A stretch of 64,000 nt of DNA from Myxococcales bacterium. Its GTDB lineage: Bacteria; Myxococcota_A; Polyangia; Polyangiales; Polyangiaceae. The stretch lies in assembly GCA_016703425.1 (NCBI GenBank), contig JADJCA010000013.1, positions 124,001-188,000 on the forward strand, written 5' to 3'. A program made the translations under genes and the position numbers. The notes beneath the pieces were generated by a model. That model had not been told where the DNA came from. It saw only the letters and a program-made list of their open reading frames with translations, and did no database searches. Below are positions 1 to 9,012 of this stretch, piece by piece. The first letter of the stretch is position 1; the number at the start of each line of letters is the position of its first letter.

Positions 1-584
1 CGCCCGACCCGATCCCGACCGACGAGACGTGCGAGACGTGTGGCACCGGGACCATGATGAGGAAGTGGTCACGCAACGGCTGGTTCTTGAGCTGCTCGAA
101 CTACCCGAAATGCGAGAACAAGCGCGACCTCGCCGCCGACGGCACGGTGCTCGTGCCCAAAGAGACCGGCATCCTCTGCGACAAGTGCGGCAAGCCCATG
201 GTCATTCGCATGGGCCGCTACGGCGAGTTCTTGTCGTGCACGGGGTACCCCGTTTGCAAGAACGCGAAGCCCGTTCCCTTGGGCGTCCCCTGCCCCAAGT
301 GCGCCGGCGACCTCATCGAGGTGCGCTCTCGCAAGAAGGGCGGTCGCTCGTTCTTCGGTTGCTCCAACTGGAACAACGAGACCATCAAGTGCGACTTCAA
401 GCTCTGGCAGCGGCCCATCGCCGAGCACTGCCCGCAGTGCGAGAATCCGTACCTCGTCATGGGCGGCAACAAGGCCAAGCCGATGATTGTGTGCGCCAAC
501 AAAGAGTGCGACTACAAGCGCGTCGTCGAAGAGCCGCCGGAGCCCGGTGATGCCGCGCCGACGGTGACGACGGCGACCGCCTGA
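1..584 (+). CDS. topA: DNA topoisomerase I, C-terminal zinc-ribbon part (5' partial)
   Basis: This is the 3' end of a gene that enters from the left edge; the frame is open from base 3 to a TGA at 582-584. About 193 residues are visible. They contain repeated zinc-ribbon units of the topoisomerase I type: CETCGTG followed by a CSNYPKC-like half, then CDKCGKP with CTGYPVC, CPKC with CSNW, and CPQC with CANKECDY. Such C-terminal repeats bind single-stranded DNA and assist strand passage by the type IA enzyme, whose catalytic Toprim and tyrosine domains lie outside the window. The last unit has all four cysteines; the one before it is less regular. The neighbour is convergent. Other zinc-ribbon proteins are possible in principle, but this spacing and repeat number are typical of TopA. 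Confidence 0.93.
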   Translation, partial: PDPIPTDETCETCGTGTMMRKWSRNGWFLSCSNYPKCENKRDLAADGTVLVPKETGILCDKCGKPMVIRMGRYGEFLSCTGYPVCKNAKPVPLGVPCPKCAGDLIEVRSRKKGGRSFFGCSNWNNETIKCDFKLWQRPIAEHCPQCENPYLVMGGNKAKPMIVCANKECDYKRVVEEPPEPGDAAPTVTTATA

Positions 585-617
585 CGCCTCAACCCTTGGG
601 ACCGTGTCGGAGAGCCG

Positions 618-1277
618 TCAGGAAGCGGTCTTGACGGCGAAGGCGACGCCGTCACCGAACGGCAAGATCGCCGCCGAGAGGCGCGCGTGCGCGACGAGCG
701 CGGCGTTGAACGACCGGAGCGCGGCGGTGCGTTTGCGCTCGCCTTCCGGCACCTCGGCGGCCGCCACATGGCCCTTCCAGAGGACGTTGTCGGCGACGAG
801 CACGCCGCCCAGTGACAGGCGTGGCGCCAGCGCCGCTAGGTAGTCGACGTACTCTTCCTTGACGCAATCGACGTACGCGAAGTCGATGCTCTCGGGGGCG
901 AAGCGTTCGAGCTCGGCCAGTGCGAGCCCTTCGACCACGGTTACGCGCGAGTCGAGCCCCGCTTCGCGGACGTTCGAGCGAGCGAGCGCGCACAACGACG
1001 GCGAGTGCTCGACGGTCACGACGCGCGCCGCCGGCGCTGCGCGCGCGAGGACGATGGCGCCATATCCGATGTTGGTGCCGAGCTCCACGACCAGCGCGGG
1101 CTGCCTGAGGCGCGCCACCAAGGAGAGGAAGTTCGCGACCTCGGGATCGCTGATGGGCTGCCGATGCTCGGCGGCGTAGGCCTCCATGCGCGTGAGCAGC
1201 TCGTCCCGCGGTCGCTCGAGGCTCGCGAGATAGCGAGCCTGCTCGGGCCTAAGGATGGCGTCGGCGGCGTCCTTCAC
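618..1277 (-). CDS. SAM-dependent O-methyltransferase (catechol/caffeoyl-CoA OMT family)
   Basis: The 219-aa protein is a class I Rossmann methyltransferase of the bacterial O-methyltransferase type. Visible landmarks are the SAM-binding motif VVELGTNIGYGAI near residues 63-75, the acidic residue ending strand 2 in VVTVEHS, the FAYVDCVKEEYVDYL segment that supplies metal/active-site acids in this family, and GGVLVADNVLWKG near residue 160. The family methylates catechol-like or other hydroxyl substrates; the substrate here cannot be told. Translation starts at GTG (1277) and overlaps the stop of the upstream globin gene by 4 bases (GTGA), so the two are translationally coupled. Length is normal for the family. 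The function class is well supported, the pathway is unknown. Confidence 0.88.
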   Translation of the reverse strand: MKDAADAILRPEQARYLASLERPRDELLTRMEAYAAEHRQPISDPEVANFLSLVARLRQPALVVELGTNIGYGAIVLARAAPAARVVTVEHSPSLCALARSNVREAGLDSRVTVVEGLALAELERFAPESIDFAYVDCVKEEYVDYLAALAPRLSLGGVLVADNVLWKGHVAAAEVPEGERKRTAALRSFNAALVAHARLSAAILPFGDGVAFAVKTAS

Positions 1278-1795
1278 TTCTTCTTGGCAGCGACGATGAG
1301 GTCCTTCATGGGAGCCAGCTTGGCTAGGAGCTCACTTTGCTCGTTGTCGGCGACCTTCTGCTCGTTGAGCGCGGCCGTTAGCATCGAGACAAACTTGTCC
1401 CACTGGGCTTCCGTGATGCCCATGCCCGTGTGCGCCGCCTTCATCTCCTTGCCCTGGTACTTGCAGCCGCCGTCGGTGGCCTCGCAGAGCTGGTCGGCCA
1501 GGTTCTTCTTGAAGGCGTCGAGCTTCGGGCCCGTCGTCTTAGCGAAGACCTTCTTTAGCTGAGGGTCGGTCGCCACGTACTTGACGAGAGACTCGACCAC
1601 CGCGGCCACCCCCTCCTTCCCGCCGAGGCGGTCGTAGAGCGTCTTCGGCGCGGGCTCGGGCTCGGGCGTCGGCGGCGCGCCGGCATCGGCGACGACCGTG
1701 GGCGTGAGCGGCTCTTGAGGCTTCTTCGCCCCGCACGCGCCAAGGGCGCACATCCAAACGACGACACAGCACCGGGAAATCAATCGAGCGTTCAT
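1274..1795 (-). CDS. truncated haemoglobin (group 1-like) made as a lipoprotein
   Basis: The ATG at 1795 follows a good GGAGG ribosome site 7 bases upstream; an in-frame extension to 1921 is open but lacks such a site. The 173-aa product begins with a signal sequence ending in LGAC, a lipobox with Cys21, then a Pro/Ala linker to about residue 50. The remainder reads as a group 1 truncated globin: TLYDRLGGKEGV at the N-terminus and MKAAHTGMGIT, whose His122 matches the proximal haem ligand. Such globins bind O2 or NO and are usually cytosolic, so a membrane-anchored exported form is unusual. The gene is coupled to a downstream methyltransferase. The globin assignment is strong; export is inferred from the lipobox. 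Confidence 0.85.
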   Translation of the reverse strand: MNARLISRCCVVVWMCALGACGAKKPQEPLTPTVVADAGAPPTPEPEPAPKTLYDRLGGKEGVAAVVESLVKYVATDPQLKKVFAKTTGPKLDAFKKNLADQLCEATDGGCKYQGKEMKAAHTGMGITEAQWDKFVSMLTAALNEQKVADNEQSELLAKLAPMKDLIVAAKKK

Positions 1796-1921
1796 CGACC
1801 CGCCTCCGGAGACGCCAGCCCGAGGCGGCCAGGGGCCGTTGGGCGCGCAACAGGGAGCTATATAAGCGGAATCCGCCGCGATTAGCTCAAAAATTGTTGC
1901 CGCGGCGCATGCTGTGGCCAA

Positions 1922-4036
1922 ATGGCAGTTCGGTTCTGGCCGGCCCGGGCCGATCGCGCAAGACTACGCCCGCCCATGGCATCCAGGGGAGACACCACAA
2001 CTAGCCAGCCCGCTGGCTGCGAGCTCGAGATCGCGGGCGTGTCCGTGGTGCGCTCCGACGTGGGCCCCCTTGAGGCCGAATACGCGCTCTTCGACGCCTC
2101 CGAGATCGAGCTGCGCGCCACCGACTACGGCGCGATTCACGAGGTCGGCTACCGGACCACCGTGGCCGATGCGCTCGCGCGGCTCGACGCCGCCGGGGCC
2201 ACGAGCGCGCTGGTCCGAGAGCTCGCGTCAGCGCTCATGGCAGTGGCGCCGAAATACGTCGCGACGTCCGCCGCGCCGGTCCTCGGAGTGCTCAGCGCCG
2301 CTGAGCTCTTGGTGGGTGATCGGTACGACGGCGAACGCAAGACCTACTCGAGCCCCGTCGTTGACCTGGCCCGCGTGTCGATCGATGCCGGCAGCGCGGG
2401 CGCCAGCGCCGCCCTCCAGGCGGCTGGCCTCGCGGCCTGGCTCCGCGACACGAACCCAGACGCCGAGGTGGTGCTCCGCACGGCCGACTACATGGCCAAG
2501 CGCCGGCCCGGCGAGAGGTCCATCAAGCGCGTGTCGCTGTCGGGCCTTCGCGCGCTCGCGGCGGCCGTTCTCAAGCTCGAGAACCACGGACCCGTTCGCA
2601 CGCCGCCACCCGACGTGAGCCAGAGCGATCTCGTCTTGTGGCTCGCGCGGCGCGGCGCGCCAACGAACCGAATCTCGTGGGCCGAACAAGTCTTCGCGCG
2701 GGCGCCGAGCGGCTCGCCCAAGGGCCCGCTCTCGGATCCGCGGGCCCTCGCCATCGACGTCCTCATCGCGAGCGATCGAACCGCTGAGGCGATGCCGCTC
2801 ATCGAGAAGCTCGAGGTCGACCTCGGCCGCGGCCCGGCGGCACAATACCTGCGACTTCACGCGTCGTTCGCCAGCAGTGCGCCGAAGGAGGTGGCGGAGC
2901 GCGCCACGGCGTTGCTCGCCCAGGAGCCATCGTCTGAACTTCGCATGCTGGCGGTCCGTGCGCTGACGGCGTCGGGCCACGCGGCTCGTGCCGCGTCGCT
3001 CGCGCGCGAGGTGCTCAGCGATCCCCACGCGAGCGAAGCCCTCAAGGTGGAGGCGCGCAAACACACCGACGTCGAGGCCGACGTCGTGACGGAGCGCACG
3101 CGAAGCGTGCCGACGGCGCCGCCGCCGGGACGCATGCGACCGAGCGCACCGAACCTCGTTCTCGACCTCCCGCGGTCACCCTCGCCGTCGGTGGCCGAGG
3201 TCGAGACGTTCTCGGCGCTCTCACGGCGTCCAACGCCGCCGCCAAGCCCCACGCCGTCGGGCGCCCCGAAGTCGTCGCCGAAACCCTTCATCATGGGTGT
3301 CACGACGCCGCCGCGAACCTCGGCCGCCGCCACGCCGAAGCCGCCGGAGGGTCACGTGGGCACGCCCTCCGAGATGCCGACGAGGCCGCCGGCCGCGGGC
3401 CTCGATCCGTACCTCTTCGCCGAAGGTCGGGCCGCCTCCCAAGGCCCCAAGGTGGAGCCCGCGGTCACCTACGAACCACCACCCCCGCAAGGGTCGCCGT
3501 CAAGCTGGGCGCGCGGGGCTTCGCGCCCGCCGTTCCAATCGGGACCGCCCGCCCCCGCGCTGCCGCGACCGCCAGCGGTCCCGCACTTCGAGCGCCGCGC
3601 CGCCGAGCTCGCCGAGACGCTGTCCTTGCCGCCGGGGCTCCACGGCCTCGCTGTTCCCTTCGACGCCGTGCCAAAGTCCGTTGCCGAAGCACGTGTACTG
3701 TTCACGCTTCTCTCGAGGACCCTGGGCCGCGCCTACCGCGAGCAGCGAGCCACCCAACTCAAGACCGACCTCTCGGGCATCGAGCACATGCAGGGGTGCC
3801 TGCGCGAACGCTTCACCGTCGCCGCGATTCGCTCCGCCGAGGAGGCCTCTGAGATTCGCAGCCACGGGGCCCTCTTGAGCGAGATCCTCGCTCGCAATTT
3901 CGGCGCCGAATGGACCGACATCGCGCCGAGCGAGCTCGGCTATTGGGCCATGACGACGCCGTCGGGCTTGCGCCTCTGGCCCTTCGGACGCGTCTTGCGA
4001 TTCGTCTTGCAGGCCACCGCGAGCGCGACCTCGTGA
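1922..4036 (+). CDS. uncharacterised 704-aa protein with helical repeats and Pro-rich linker
   Basis: I do not recognise this protein. Residues 1-370 are Ala/Leu-rich and probably helical, with TPR-like stretches such as AIDVLIASDRTAEAMPLIEKL and RMLAVRALTASGHAARAASL. Residues about 385-560 are a low-complexity Pro/Ser/Thr linker. The last 150 residues form a compact domain ending in EWTDIAPSELGYWAM and LRLWPFGRVLRFVLQ, which suggests a folded beta-rich unit of a kind often seen in myxobacterial hypothetical proteins. There is no signal peptide or transmembrane segment. No clear ribosome site precedes ATG 1922, and ATG 1976 is an alternative start. It diverges from the globin gene and converges on def. 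Confidence 0.7.
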   Translation: MAVRFWPARADRARLRPPMASRGDTTTSQPAGCELEIAGVSVVRSDVGPLEAEYALFDASEIELRATDYGAIHEVGYRTTVADALARLDAAGATSALVRELASALMAVAPKYVATSAAPVLGVLSAAELLVGDRYDGERKTYSSPVVDLARVSIDAGSAGASAALQAAGLAAWLRDTNPDAEVVLRTADYMAKRRPGERSIKRVSLSGLRALAAAVLKLENHGPVRTPPPDVSQSDLVLWLARRGAPTNRISWAEQVFARAPSGSPKGPLSDPRALAIDVLIASDRTAEAMPLIEKLEVDLGRGPAAQYLRLHASFASSAPKEVAERATALLAQEPSSELRMLAVRALTASGHAARAASLAREVLSDPHASEALKVEARKHTDVEADVVTERTRSVPTAPPPGRMRPSAPNLVLDLPRSPSPSVAEVETFSALSRRPTPPPSPTPSGAPKSSPKPFIMGVTTPPRTSAAATPKPPEGHVGTPSEMPTRPPAAGLDPYLFAEGRAASQGPKVEPAVTYEPPPPQGSPSSWARGASRPPFQSGPPAPALPRPPAVPHFERRAAELAETLSLPPGLHGLAVPFDAVPKSVAEARVLFTLLSRTLGRAYREQRATQLKTDLSGIEHMQGCLRERFTVAAIRSAEEASEIRSHGALLSEILARNFGAEWTDIAPSELGYWAMTTPSGLRLWPFGRVLRFVLQATASATS

Positions 4037-4069
4037 GCTACTACCTCGAGCTCGACGCGCGCGTGCGCG

Positions 4070-4099
4070 GACCGCGCTAGGCTCGGCGCGAGCGCGGTC
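4070..4099. terminator. possible bidirectional terminator hairpin
   Basis: A perfect 9-bp inverted repeat (GACCGCGCT / AGCGCGGTC) with a 12-base GC-rich loop lies between two convergent genes. There is no T-run on either side, so this is a candidate only. Confidence 0.3.
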
Positions 4100-4149
4100 T
4101 AGCCGCCTCCGAACGGGGCGAGCTAAGCCAGCCGACCCCGTCAGGCCCG

Positions 4150-4725
4150 CTAGCCGGACCACCTCGCCGCGATGGCGCGCGCGCGCTCGATGTACCCAGG
4201 AAGCACGTGGCGCTCGAACTCGACGAGCGTCGCGAGCGTCGCCGTGTCGACGACGCGGTCGACGAAGAGCTTCCCGAAGAGGTGGTCGATCTCGTGCTGG
4301 AAGATGCCCGCCGCGAAGCCCTTGACCTCGAAATCGAGGTCCTCGCCGCGCCGACTCCAGCCACGAACCCGCACGTGGCCGAAGCGCGGCACTTGACCGC
4401 GGAGGTTGGGCACGGAGAGGCAGCCCTCGTAGTTGTCGAAGGTCTCGGTGGTGAGCGGCTCGACGACGGGGTTCACCACGACGGTGAGCGGATAGTTGGG
4501 CTTGTAGGGATAGCGAGGGTTGTCCTTCACTTCGACGGCCGCGATCTGAAGCGGCTCGTGGATCTGGTTCGCCGCGAGGCCCGCGCCGGCGGCATCACGC
4601 ATCGTGTCGACGAGGTCGTCGATGAGCGCCTGCACCGGGCTCGAGAGGAGCTCCTCGCGCGACAGGCGGCGCGCGGGTTCACGAAGGATCGGATGGCCGA
4701 TGCTCGCGATCTTCCGAATGGCCAT
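4150..4725 (-). CDS. def: peptide deformylase
   Basis: The 191-aa enzyme removes the formyl group from the initiator methionine of nascent proteins in the cytosol. All three signature motifs are intact: GAGLAANQ (residues 47-54), EGCLSVP with metal ligand Cys102, and QHEIDHL with His144, Glu145 and His148. Length is typical. It is the last gene of a minus-strand operon psd, methyltransferase, corA, def, starting 10 bases after the corA stop. The ATG at 4725 follows a GGAGCGAGG-like ribosome site. No formyltransferase gene (fmt), a frequent partner, is adjacent. Confidence 0.96.
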   Translation of the reverse strand: MAIRKIASIGHPILREPARRLSREELLSSPVQALIDDLVDTMRDAAGAGLAANQIHEPLQIAAVEVKDNPRYPYKPNYPLTVVVNPVVEPLTTETFDNYEGCLSVPNLRGQVPRFGHVRVRGWSRRGEDLDFEVKGFAAGIFQHEIDHLFGKLFVDRVVDTATLATLVEFERHVLPGYIERARAIAARWSG

Positions 4726-4735
4726 ACCTCGCTCC

Positions 4736-5698
4736 TTACAAAAGGCCCTTGCGCTTGAAGTAGAACACGATGGCGATGGCCACCGCTAACATGAGCGAGA
4801 GCGCGAACGGATAGCCGTTGGTCCACTTCAGCTCAGGCATGCGCTCGAAGTTCATTCCGTAGACACCCGCGATAAAGCTCAGCGGCAGCATGATCGTCGA
4901 CATCAGCGTCAACGTCTTCATGACTTCGCCCATGCGGTTCGACTGCATGCTGAAGTAGGCGTCGAGGGCCGACGAGACTAGCTCGCGGTAACCGTCGACG
5001 ATGTCGGTGACGCGGGCGAAGTGGTCGTAAACGTCGCGGTAGAAGGGCATCGCCGCCTTGGGAATCTCCGGGAACTCCCCCTTCGAGAGCCGCAGGAGGA
5101 GCTCGCGCTGGTGAAGGCTGTTGCGCCGCAGAATCTGGAGTGACCGCTTGAACGTCAAAATCCCTGTGAGAATGTCCTCGTTGTTTCCAGCGCCCTCGAG
5201 GACCTGCGCCTCGAGCGCCTCGAGTGCGACGTCCATTTCGTCGAGCACCGGCAGGTAGTGGTCGACGAGGTCGTCGACGATGGCGTGCATGAGCCAACCG
5301 GGCCCCCTGGCGAGCAGCGCCGGCGAGCGGCTCGCCTGTTCGAAGACCGACGCGATGGCTCGCGACCCGGTGTGGTGAGTCACGAGGAACTTCTTGCCGA
5401 CGACGAAGTCGATCTCGCTGAGTTCGAGTTCGCGCGCGCTGGACCCGGCGCGGACGCCGTGCATCAGAACGAAGAGATAGTCGTCGTAGCGGTCGATCTT
5501 GGGGAGCGCGCGGTCGCCCCAGAGGTCTTCCACCACGAGCGGGTGGAGCTGGAAGACTTGGTCGAGGAGTCGATCGGTGTCCGGCGTTCGCTCCCCGGTG
5601 TCGACCCACAGCGCTTGGCCAGCCGCGAGGGCCGCGGCGACCTCCTCGACGTCGCTCGTGCGGCGAACGCGATCGCCATCGTGGATCAGCGCGTCCAC
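4736..5698 (-). CDS. corA: CorA-family magnesium/divalent cation channel
   Basis: This is a CorA-type inner-membrane channel of about 320 aa. The N-terminal cytoplasmic domain (DALIHDGDRV onward) is followed by long helices and two C-terminal transmembrane segments. The signature YGMN loop is present after the first (AGVYGMNFERMPEL), and the basic tail FKRKGLL ends the protein. The GTG at 5698 is preferred because family alignments normally begin at this point and it sits just after the stop of the upstream gene. A TTG at 5752 would add 18 residues of shadow sequence overlapping that gene. It lies within the psd to def operon. Substrate may be Mg2+, Co2+, Ni2+ or Zn2+; sequence alone does not decide. 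Confidence 0.9.
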   Translation of the reverse strand: MDALIHDGDRVRRTSDVEEVAAALAAGQALWVDTGERTPDTDRLLDQVFQLHPLVVEDLWGDRALPKIDRYDDYLFVLMHGVRAGSSARELELSEIDFVVGKKFLVTHHTGSRAIASVFEQASRSPALLARGPGWLMHAIVDDLVDHYLPVLDEMDVALEALEAQVLEGAGNNEDILTGILTFKRSLQILRRNSLHQRELLLRLSKGEFPEIPKAAMPFYRDVYDHFARVTDIVDGYRELVSSALDAYFSMQSNRMGEVMKTLTLMSTIMLPLSFIAGVYGMNFERMPELKWTNGYPFALSLMLAVAIAIVFYFKRKGLL

Positions 5699-5705
5699 AG
5701 TCGCT

Positions 5706-7889
5706 TCAACGCTTTTCGGCGAGGACCAAGACGCGGGGCGACTCGGCGCCAAAGAACACGCCCGGCGTGCTGACGCGGCCGCTCACCTCGGCCACCCGGA
5801 ATCCGTGGTCGTGGAGCATCTTGCCGAGCTCATGGAGCGAGTAGATGCGGATCGAATATTCGATCTCACGCGAGCGACCGTCGTCCATCATCATCGTGCG
5901 CTTCACGCGCATGCGGCTCGTGATCCAGTCGATCTGCATCTCGTCCATGCACATGCAGCCGTCGCCCTCGAACCAGACGAGCGAGGGGGCCTGCAGGGCC
6001 GCGAAGTCGCGATTGACCACGTCGAGAACGAACTGACCACCCTTGCGGAGCGCGCGGTGAACGCGAGCGATGACCTGCGCGTTCTTCTCCTCCTCGAAGA
6101 AGCCGAAGCTCGTGTTCCAGCAGAAGATGCCGTCGAACATGTCCTCGAAGGTCATCTCGCGCATGTCGCCCTGCACGAAATTGAGCTTCTGGTCCCGCTC
6201 TTGCGCCTCTTCCGCCGCCTTCGCCAACATCGCCAGCGACAGGTCGAGTCCCACGACACGGTAGCCGCGGCGCGTCAGTTCGATGGAATGGCGCCCGGTG
6301 CCGCAAGCCATGTCGAGGATCATGGCGCCGCGAGCCACGCCAAGACTGTCCTCGATGAAGTCGATCTCGCGCGCGATCTGCGCATCGGTGATCTTCGCCA
6401 TGGTGCGGATGAAGTCGTCGTTGAAGAGCTCCTCCCACCAGGGCCTGAGCCGCTTCGCGCGGCTCGCCGCGCTCTCGTTCATGGGCTGGGGCGCCAGCGG
6501 ACTCGCGAGCGGTTCGACAAGAGCGGCCCGCGGCTCGACGACCGGCGAGGCGAGCGGTGCGGTGACTGGCAAGGCGATTCGCGGCTCCGACGCGGCAGCG
6601 GCGACCGGGGCCTTGACCTCTGCGGCCTTCGGCGTGTCGCCGACGCGCGTCTTGGGCGGGGGCACCGTCTCCACCGACAACATGTCGTCGGTGAGCACTT
6701 CGCTCTCGCTCGACGGTTCTGGCGGCGCGTCCTCGTCAACGGAGATGTCGATGCCGTCGCTGTCGGCGACCGTCATCGACGGGACCGGGGCGGCGGGCGG
6801 CGCGACGGGCGGCGGCGGGCCGGCCCGGAACTCGTCCGGAGGCGGGGCCGGCGCTACGTCGGTCGTGCGCGGCCTTGGCTCCGACGGCTCCAGCTCCTCT
6901 TCGACGATGGGAATGTTGTCGACAGAATCACGAGCCGGCTCGATGGCCGGCAGGTCGGTGAGGGTCGGCAGATCGTCGGGCGCTTCGAGGCTGCTGTCGG
7001 GGGGCGGGGGCGCCGGTGCGACCGACACGATGCGCGTAGGCTGGATCGGCGCGCCATCGATGGGCGTCGCGGAGTCCACGAGCTCCGTGGCGCTCATCAC
7101 ATCGGTGGGCACGGGCGCGTCTTTGGCACGGGGCACGTCGTTCGCGCGCGACACTAGATCGACGACGGGCGACTCGGCGACGGCCGGCACCGGTGCCGGG
7201 GGTGGCGGCGGCGCCGGCGGCGGTACGACCGGGAGCGGCGCGACCGGCCCGGGTCGCTCCGAGGCCACTTCGTTGGTAACGCTCGCACGCGGGCGCGGAG
7301 CTTGGGGCGGCTTGGGCGCCCCGTCCGGCCGCACCACCTCGGAGGAGACCGACGCCGCGCGGGCCCGCGCCGGCAGCGGCGGCGGCTCGAGCTGTGAGGA
7401 CGCGCGGGGTCGCATGGGCGGCAGTCCGTCGGCGGCGTCGCGCGGCCGGACCGAAGTCGGCGCCGAGCCGCCCGGTGGGGCGAGCGCTGACCCATCGAGC
7501 TGAGACGGTCGCGGTGGCGGCCCCATCATCACCGGCGGCGTCGGCGCCGTGTCGTGCTCGATCTCACGAGGCGGCGGGGAGCTCCGCTGCTTCGTGACCC
7601 CCTCCTCGGAGCGCGCCGATGGCGGCGCAGGCCGACGCACCACCTCGTCGTCGGGTACGCGGAGCGAGATGCGGGCGCGCGGCTTCTTCGATTCGCGGAC
7701 ATCGGGCGGCGGAGGCGGCTCCGTCGCGACGCGGAGCGGTGTCGGCGCGGACGCGGCAGGCAACGCCGGCGCGCGCGCGCTGGCCGGGCGTTCGTCCGCC
7801 GTGTCGTCGAGATCCACATCGACCTCTTCGGCGAGCGCGTCGCCCGGCACGCGCGCCACACCAAAGCGATGGGACGCTTCGTCGCTCAT
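5706..7889 (-). CDS. SAM methyltransferase with a ~470-residue Pro-rich N-terminal region
   Basis: The 727-aa protein has two parts. Residues 1 to about 470 are low-complexity (Pro, Ala, Arg, Ser, acidic patches) with no recognisable fold, signal peptide or membrane segment. The C-terminal 255 residues are a class I methyltransferase: motif I ILDMACGTGRHSIEL, then VVGLDLSLAML, FVQGDMREM and FCWNTSFGFF, with a GGQFVLDVVNRD post-motif. A beta-rich tail follows, as in small-molecule methyltransferases. The substrate is unknown. The ATG overlaps the psd stop (ATGA), so expression is coupled to phosphatidylserine decarboxylase, and corA starts just beyond its stop. The disordered region may be a tether or interaction arm. 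The methyltransferase call is firm; the long arm is unexplained. Confidence 0.82.
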   Translation of the reverse strand: MSDEASHRFGVARVPGDALAEEVDVDLDDTADERPASARAPALPAASAPTPLRVATEPPPPPDVRESKKPRARISLRVPDDEVVRRPAPPSARSEEGVTKQRSSPPPREIEHDTAPTPPVMMGPPPRPSQLDGSALAPPGGSAPTSVRPRDAADGLPPMRPRASSQLEPPPLPARARAASVSSEVVRPDGAPKPPQAPRPRASVTNEVASERPGPVAPLPVVPPPAPPPPPAPVPAVAESPVVDLVSRANDVPRAKDAPVPTDVMSATELVDSATPIDGAPIQPTRIVSVAPAPPPPDSSLEAPDDLPTLTDLPAIEPARDSVDNIPIVEEELEPSEPRPRTTDVAPAPPPDEFRAGPPPPVAPPAAPVPSMTVADSDGIDISVDEDAPPEPSSESEVLTDDMLSVETVPPPKTRVGDTPKAAEVKAPVAAAASEPRIALPVTAPLASPVVEPRAALVEPLASPLAPQPMNESAASRAKRLRPWWEELFNDDFIRTMAKITDAQIAREIDFIEDSLGVARGAMILDMACGTGRHSIELTRRGYRVVGLDLSLAMLAKAAEEAQERDQKLNFVQGDMREMTFEDMFDGIFCWNTSFGFFEEEKNAQVIARVHRALRKGGQFVLDVVNRDFAALQAPSLVWFEGDGCMCMDEMQIDWITSRMRVKRTMMMDDGRSREIEYSIRIYSLHELGKMLHDHGFRVAEVSGRVSTPGVFFGAESPRVLVLAEKR

Positions 7890-8758
7890 CGCGCCTCCGT
7901 TGCGTCGCCGGGTCGCGCACGCGGCTCCCCTTGCCGGAGCAACGGATCACCGAGGCGCACGGCCCCTTCGCGGGAGAGCCAGGGGCCTTGGACGCCGCGC
8001 TCCATGAACATGACGACCGTCGAACCCAAGTGGAAGACCCCGACCTCATCGCCCCGGCTGACGGAGAGCGGGCTCGCCAATCGGTGTGTGCCTTCGGGAA
8101 CGTCGCGCGCTGCGATGCCGCTGACGGTGACTCGCCCCACCACAATGGCCGCGACCATCACGAGCGTGACCCGCCCGAAGTCGCGACTGTCGATGGCGAT
8201 GGCGACGCGGCGGTTGATGGCGAAGAGGTTCGGTACGTGCCGAATGCCAATGGCGTTGACGGGGAAATAGTCGCCGGCCATCGACCTCACTTCCGTCACG
8301 ACGCCGGTCACCGGCGAATGCACGCGGTGATAGTCGCGCGGGGAGAGGTAGATGACGCAGGCCCGGCCCCCTCGATAGCGCTCGGCCTCGTCGTCGCTGC
8401 CGAGGAGCTCCGCGGCGCGGTAGGAGCGACCCTTCACCCAATACACGGCCGCCGCATCGACATCGCCGGGCGCATCGAGGCGTCCGTCCGCCGGGCTGAT
8501 GATCGTGCGGTCGTCGCCGTGAAGCGGCCTCACCCCTTGCCGCAGGGGCCGCGTGAAAAACTCATCGAAGCTGCGCCAGTCGCCGCTGTGATCGCACTCC
8601 TCGAGCCTCACGTCGTAGGCCTTCGTGTAGAGGCCAACGACGGCCCGGCCTAGCGGCGCCGACCATTCATGCTCCGCGAGCCGCCCCATGACGCGACTCA
8701 CCCCGGCCCTAGGCAAGACCCTGAGGATTTGGGCGGTGGCGAACGTCAAGGCGCTCAT
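7886..8758 (-). CDS. psd: phosphatidylserine decarboxylase proenzyme
   Basis: The 290-aa protein makes phosphatidylethanolamine from phosphatidylserine at the inner membrane. The self-cleavage site LGST is present (VFHLGSTVVMFME), where Ser becomes the pyruvoyl group. DYHRVHSPVTG supplies the conserved catalytic His region, and ISPADGRL is the usual N-terminal motif. The start is placed at ATG 8758, giving MSALTFATAQ; in-frame sequence upstream to 8950 has no family resemblance. Four bases overlap with the next gene (ATGA). No pssA is next to it. A 254-bp gap separates it from the upstream peptidase gene; its promoter may lie there, where a short AT-richer patch occurs around 8975-9005. Confidence 0.95.
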   Translation of the reverse strand: MSALTFATAQILRVLPRAGVSRVMGRLAEHEWSAPLGRAVVGLYTKAYDVRLEECDHSGDWRSFDEFFTRPLRQGVRPLHGDDRTIISPADGRLDAPGDVDAAAVYWVKGRSYRAAELLGSDDEAERYRGGRACVIYLSPRDYHRVHSPVTGVVTEVRSMAGDYFPVNAIGIRHVPNLFAINRRVAIAIDSRDFGRVTLVMVAAIVVGRVTVSGIAARDVPEGTHRLASPLSVSRGDEVGVFHLGSTVVMFMERGVQGPWLSREGAVRLGDPLLRQGEPRARPGDATEAR

Positions 8759-9012
8759 GGGGTGGTGCCCAGACGGGCGGCGGCGAAGGGGGCTCGGACG
8801 GACCACCACGCCAAGACGGCCAGGGCGGGTCCGTCGGAGGCCCCCCTCGAAGCGTGGTTGCGGGCACGAAAGCACGGGCCCGACGGCATCCGAGCAATCG
8901 TAACCGCCGGCGTTCGAAGCGGTCAAATGACCTCGGCTCGGCGGCGCCACGGTGGCAGAGCGACGGCGGCGCGATCTGCAAATTCAGCGGAAAAACTGGC
9001 AAAATGCGACGT

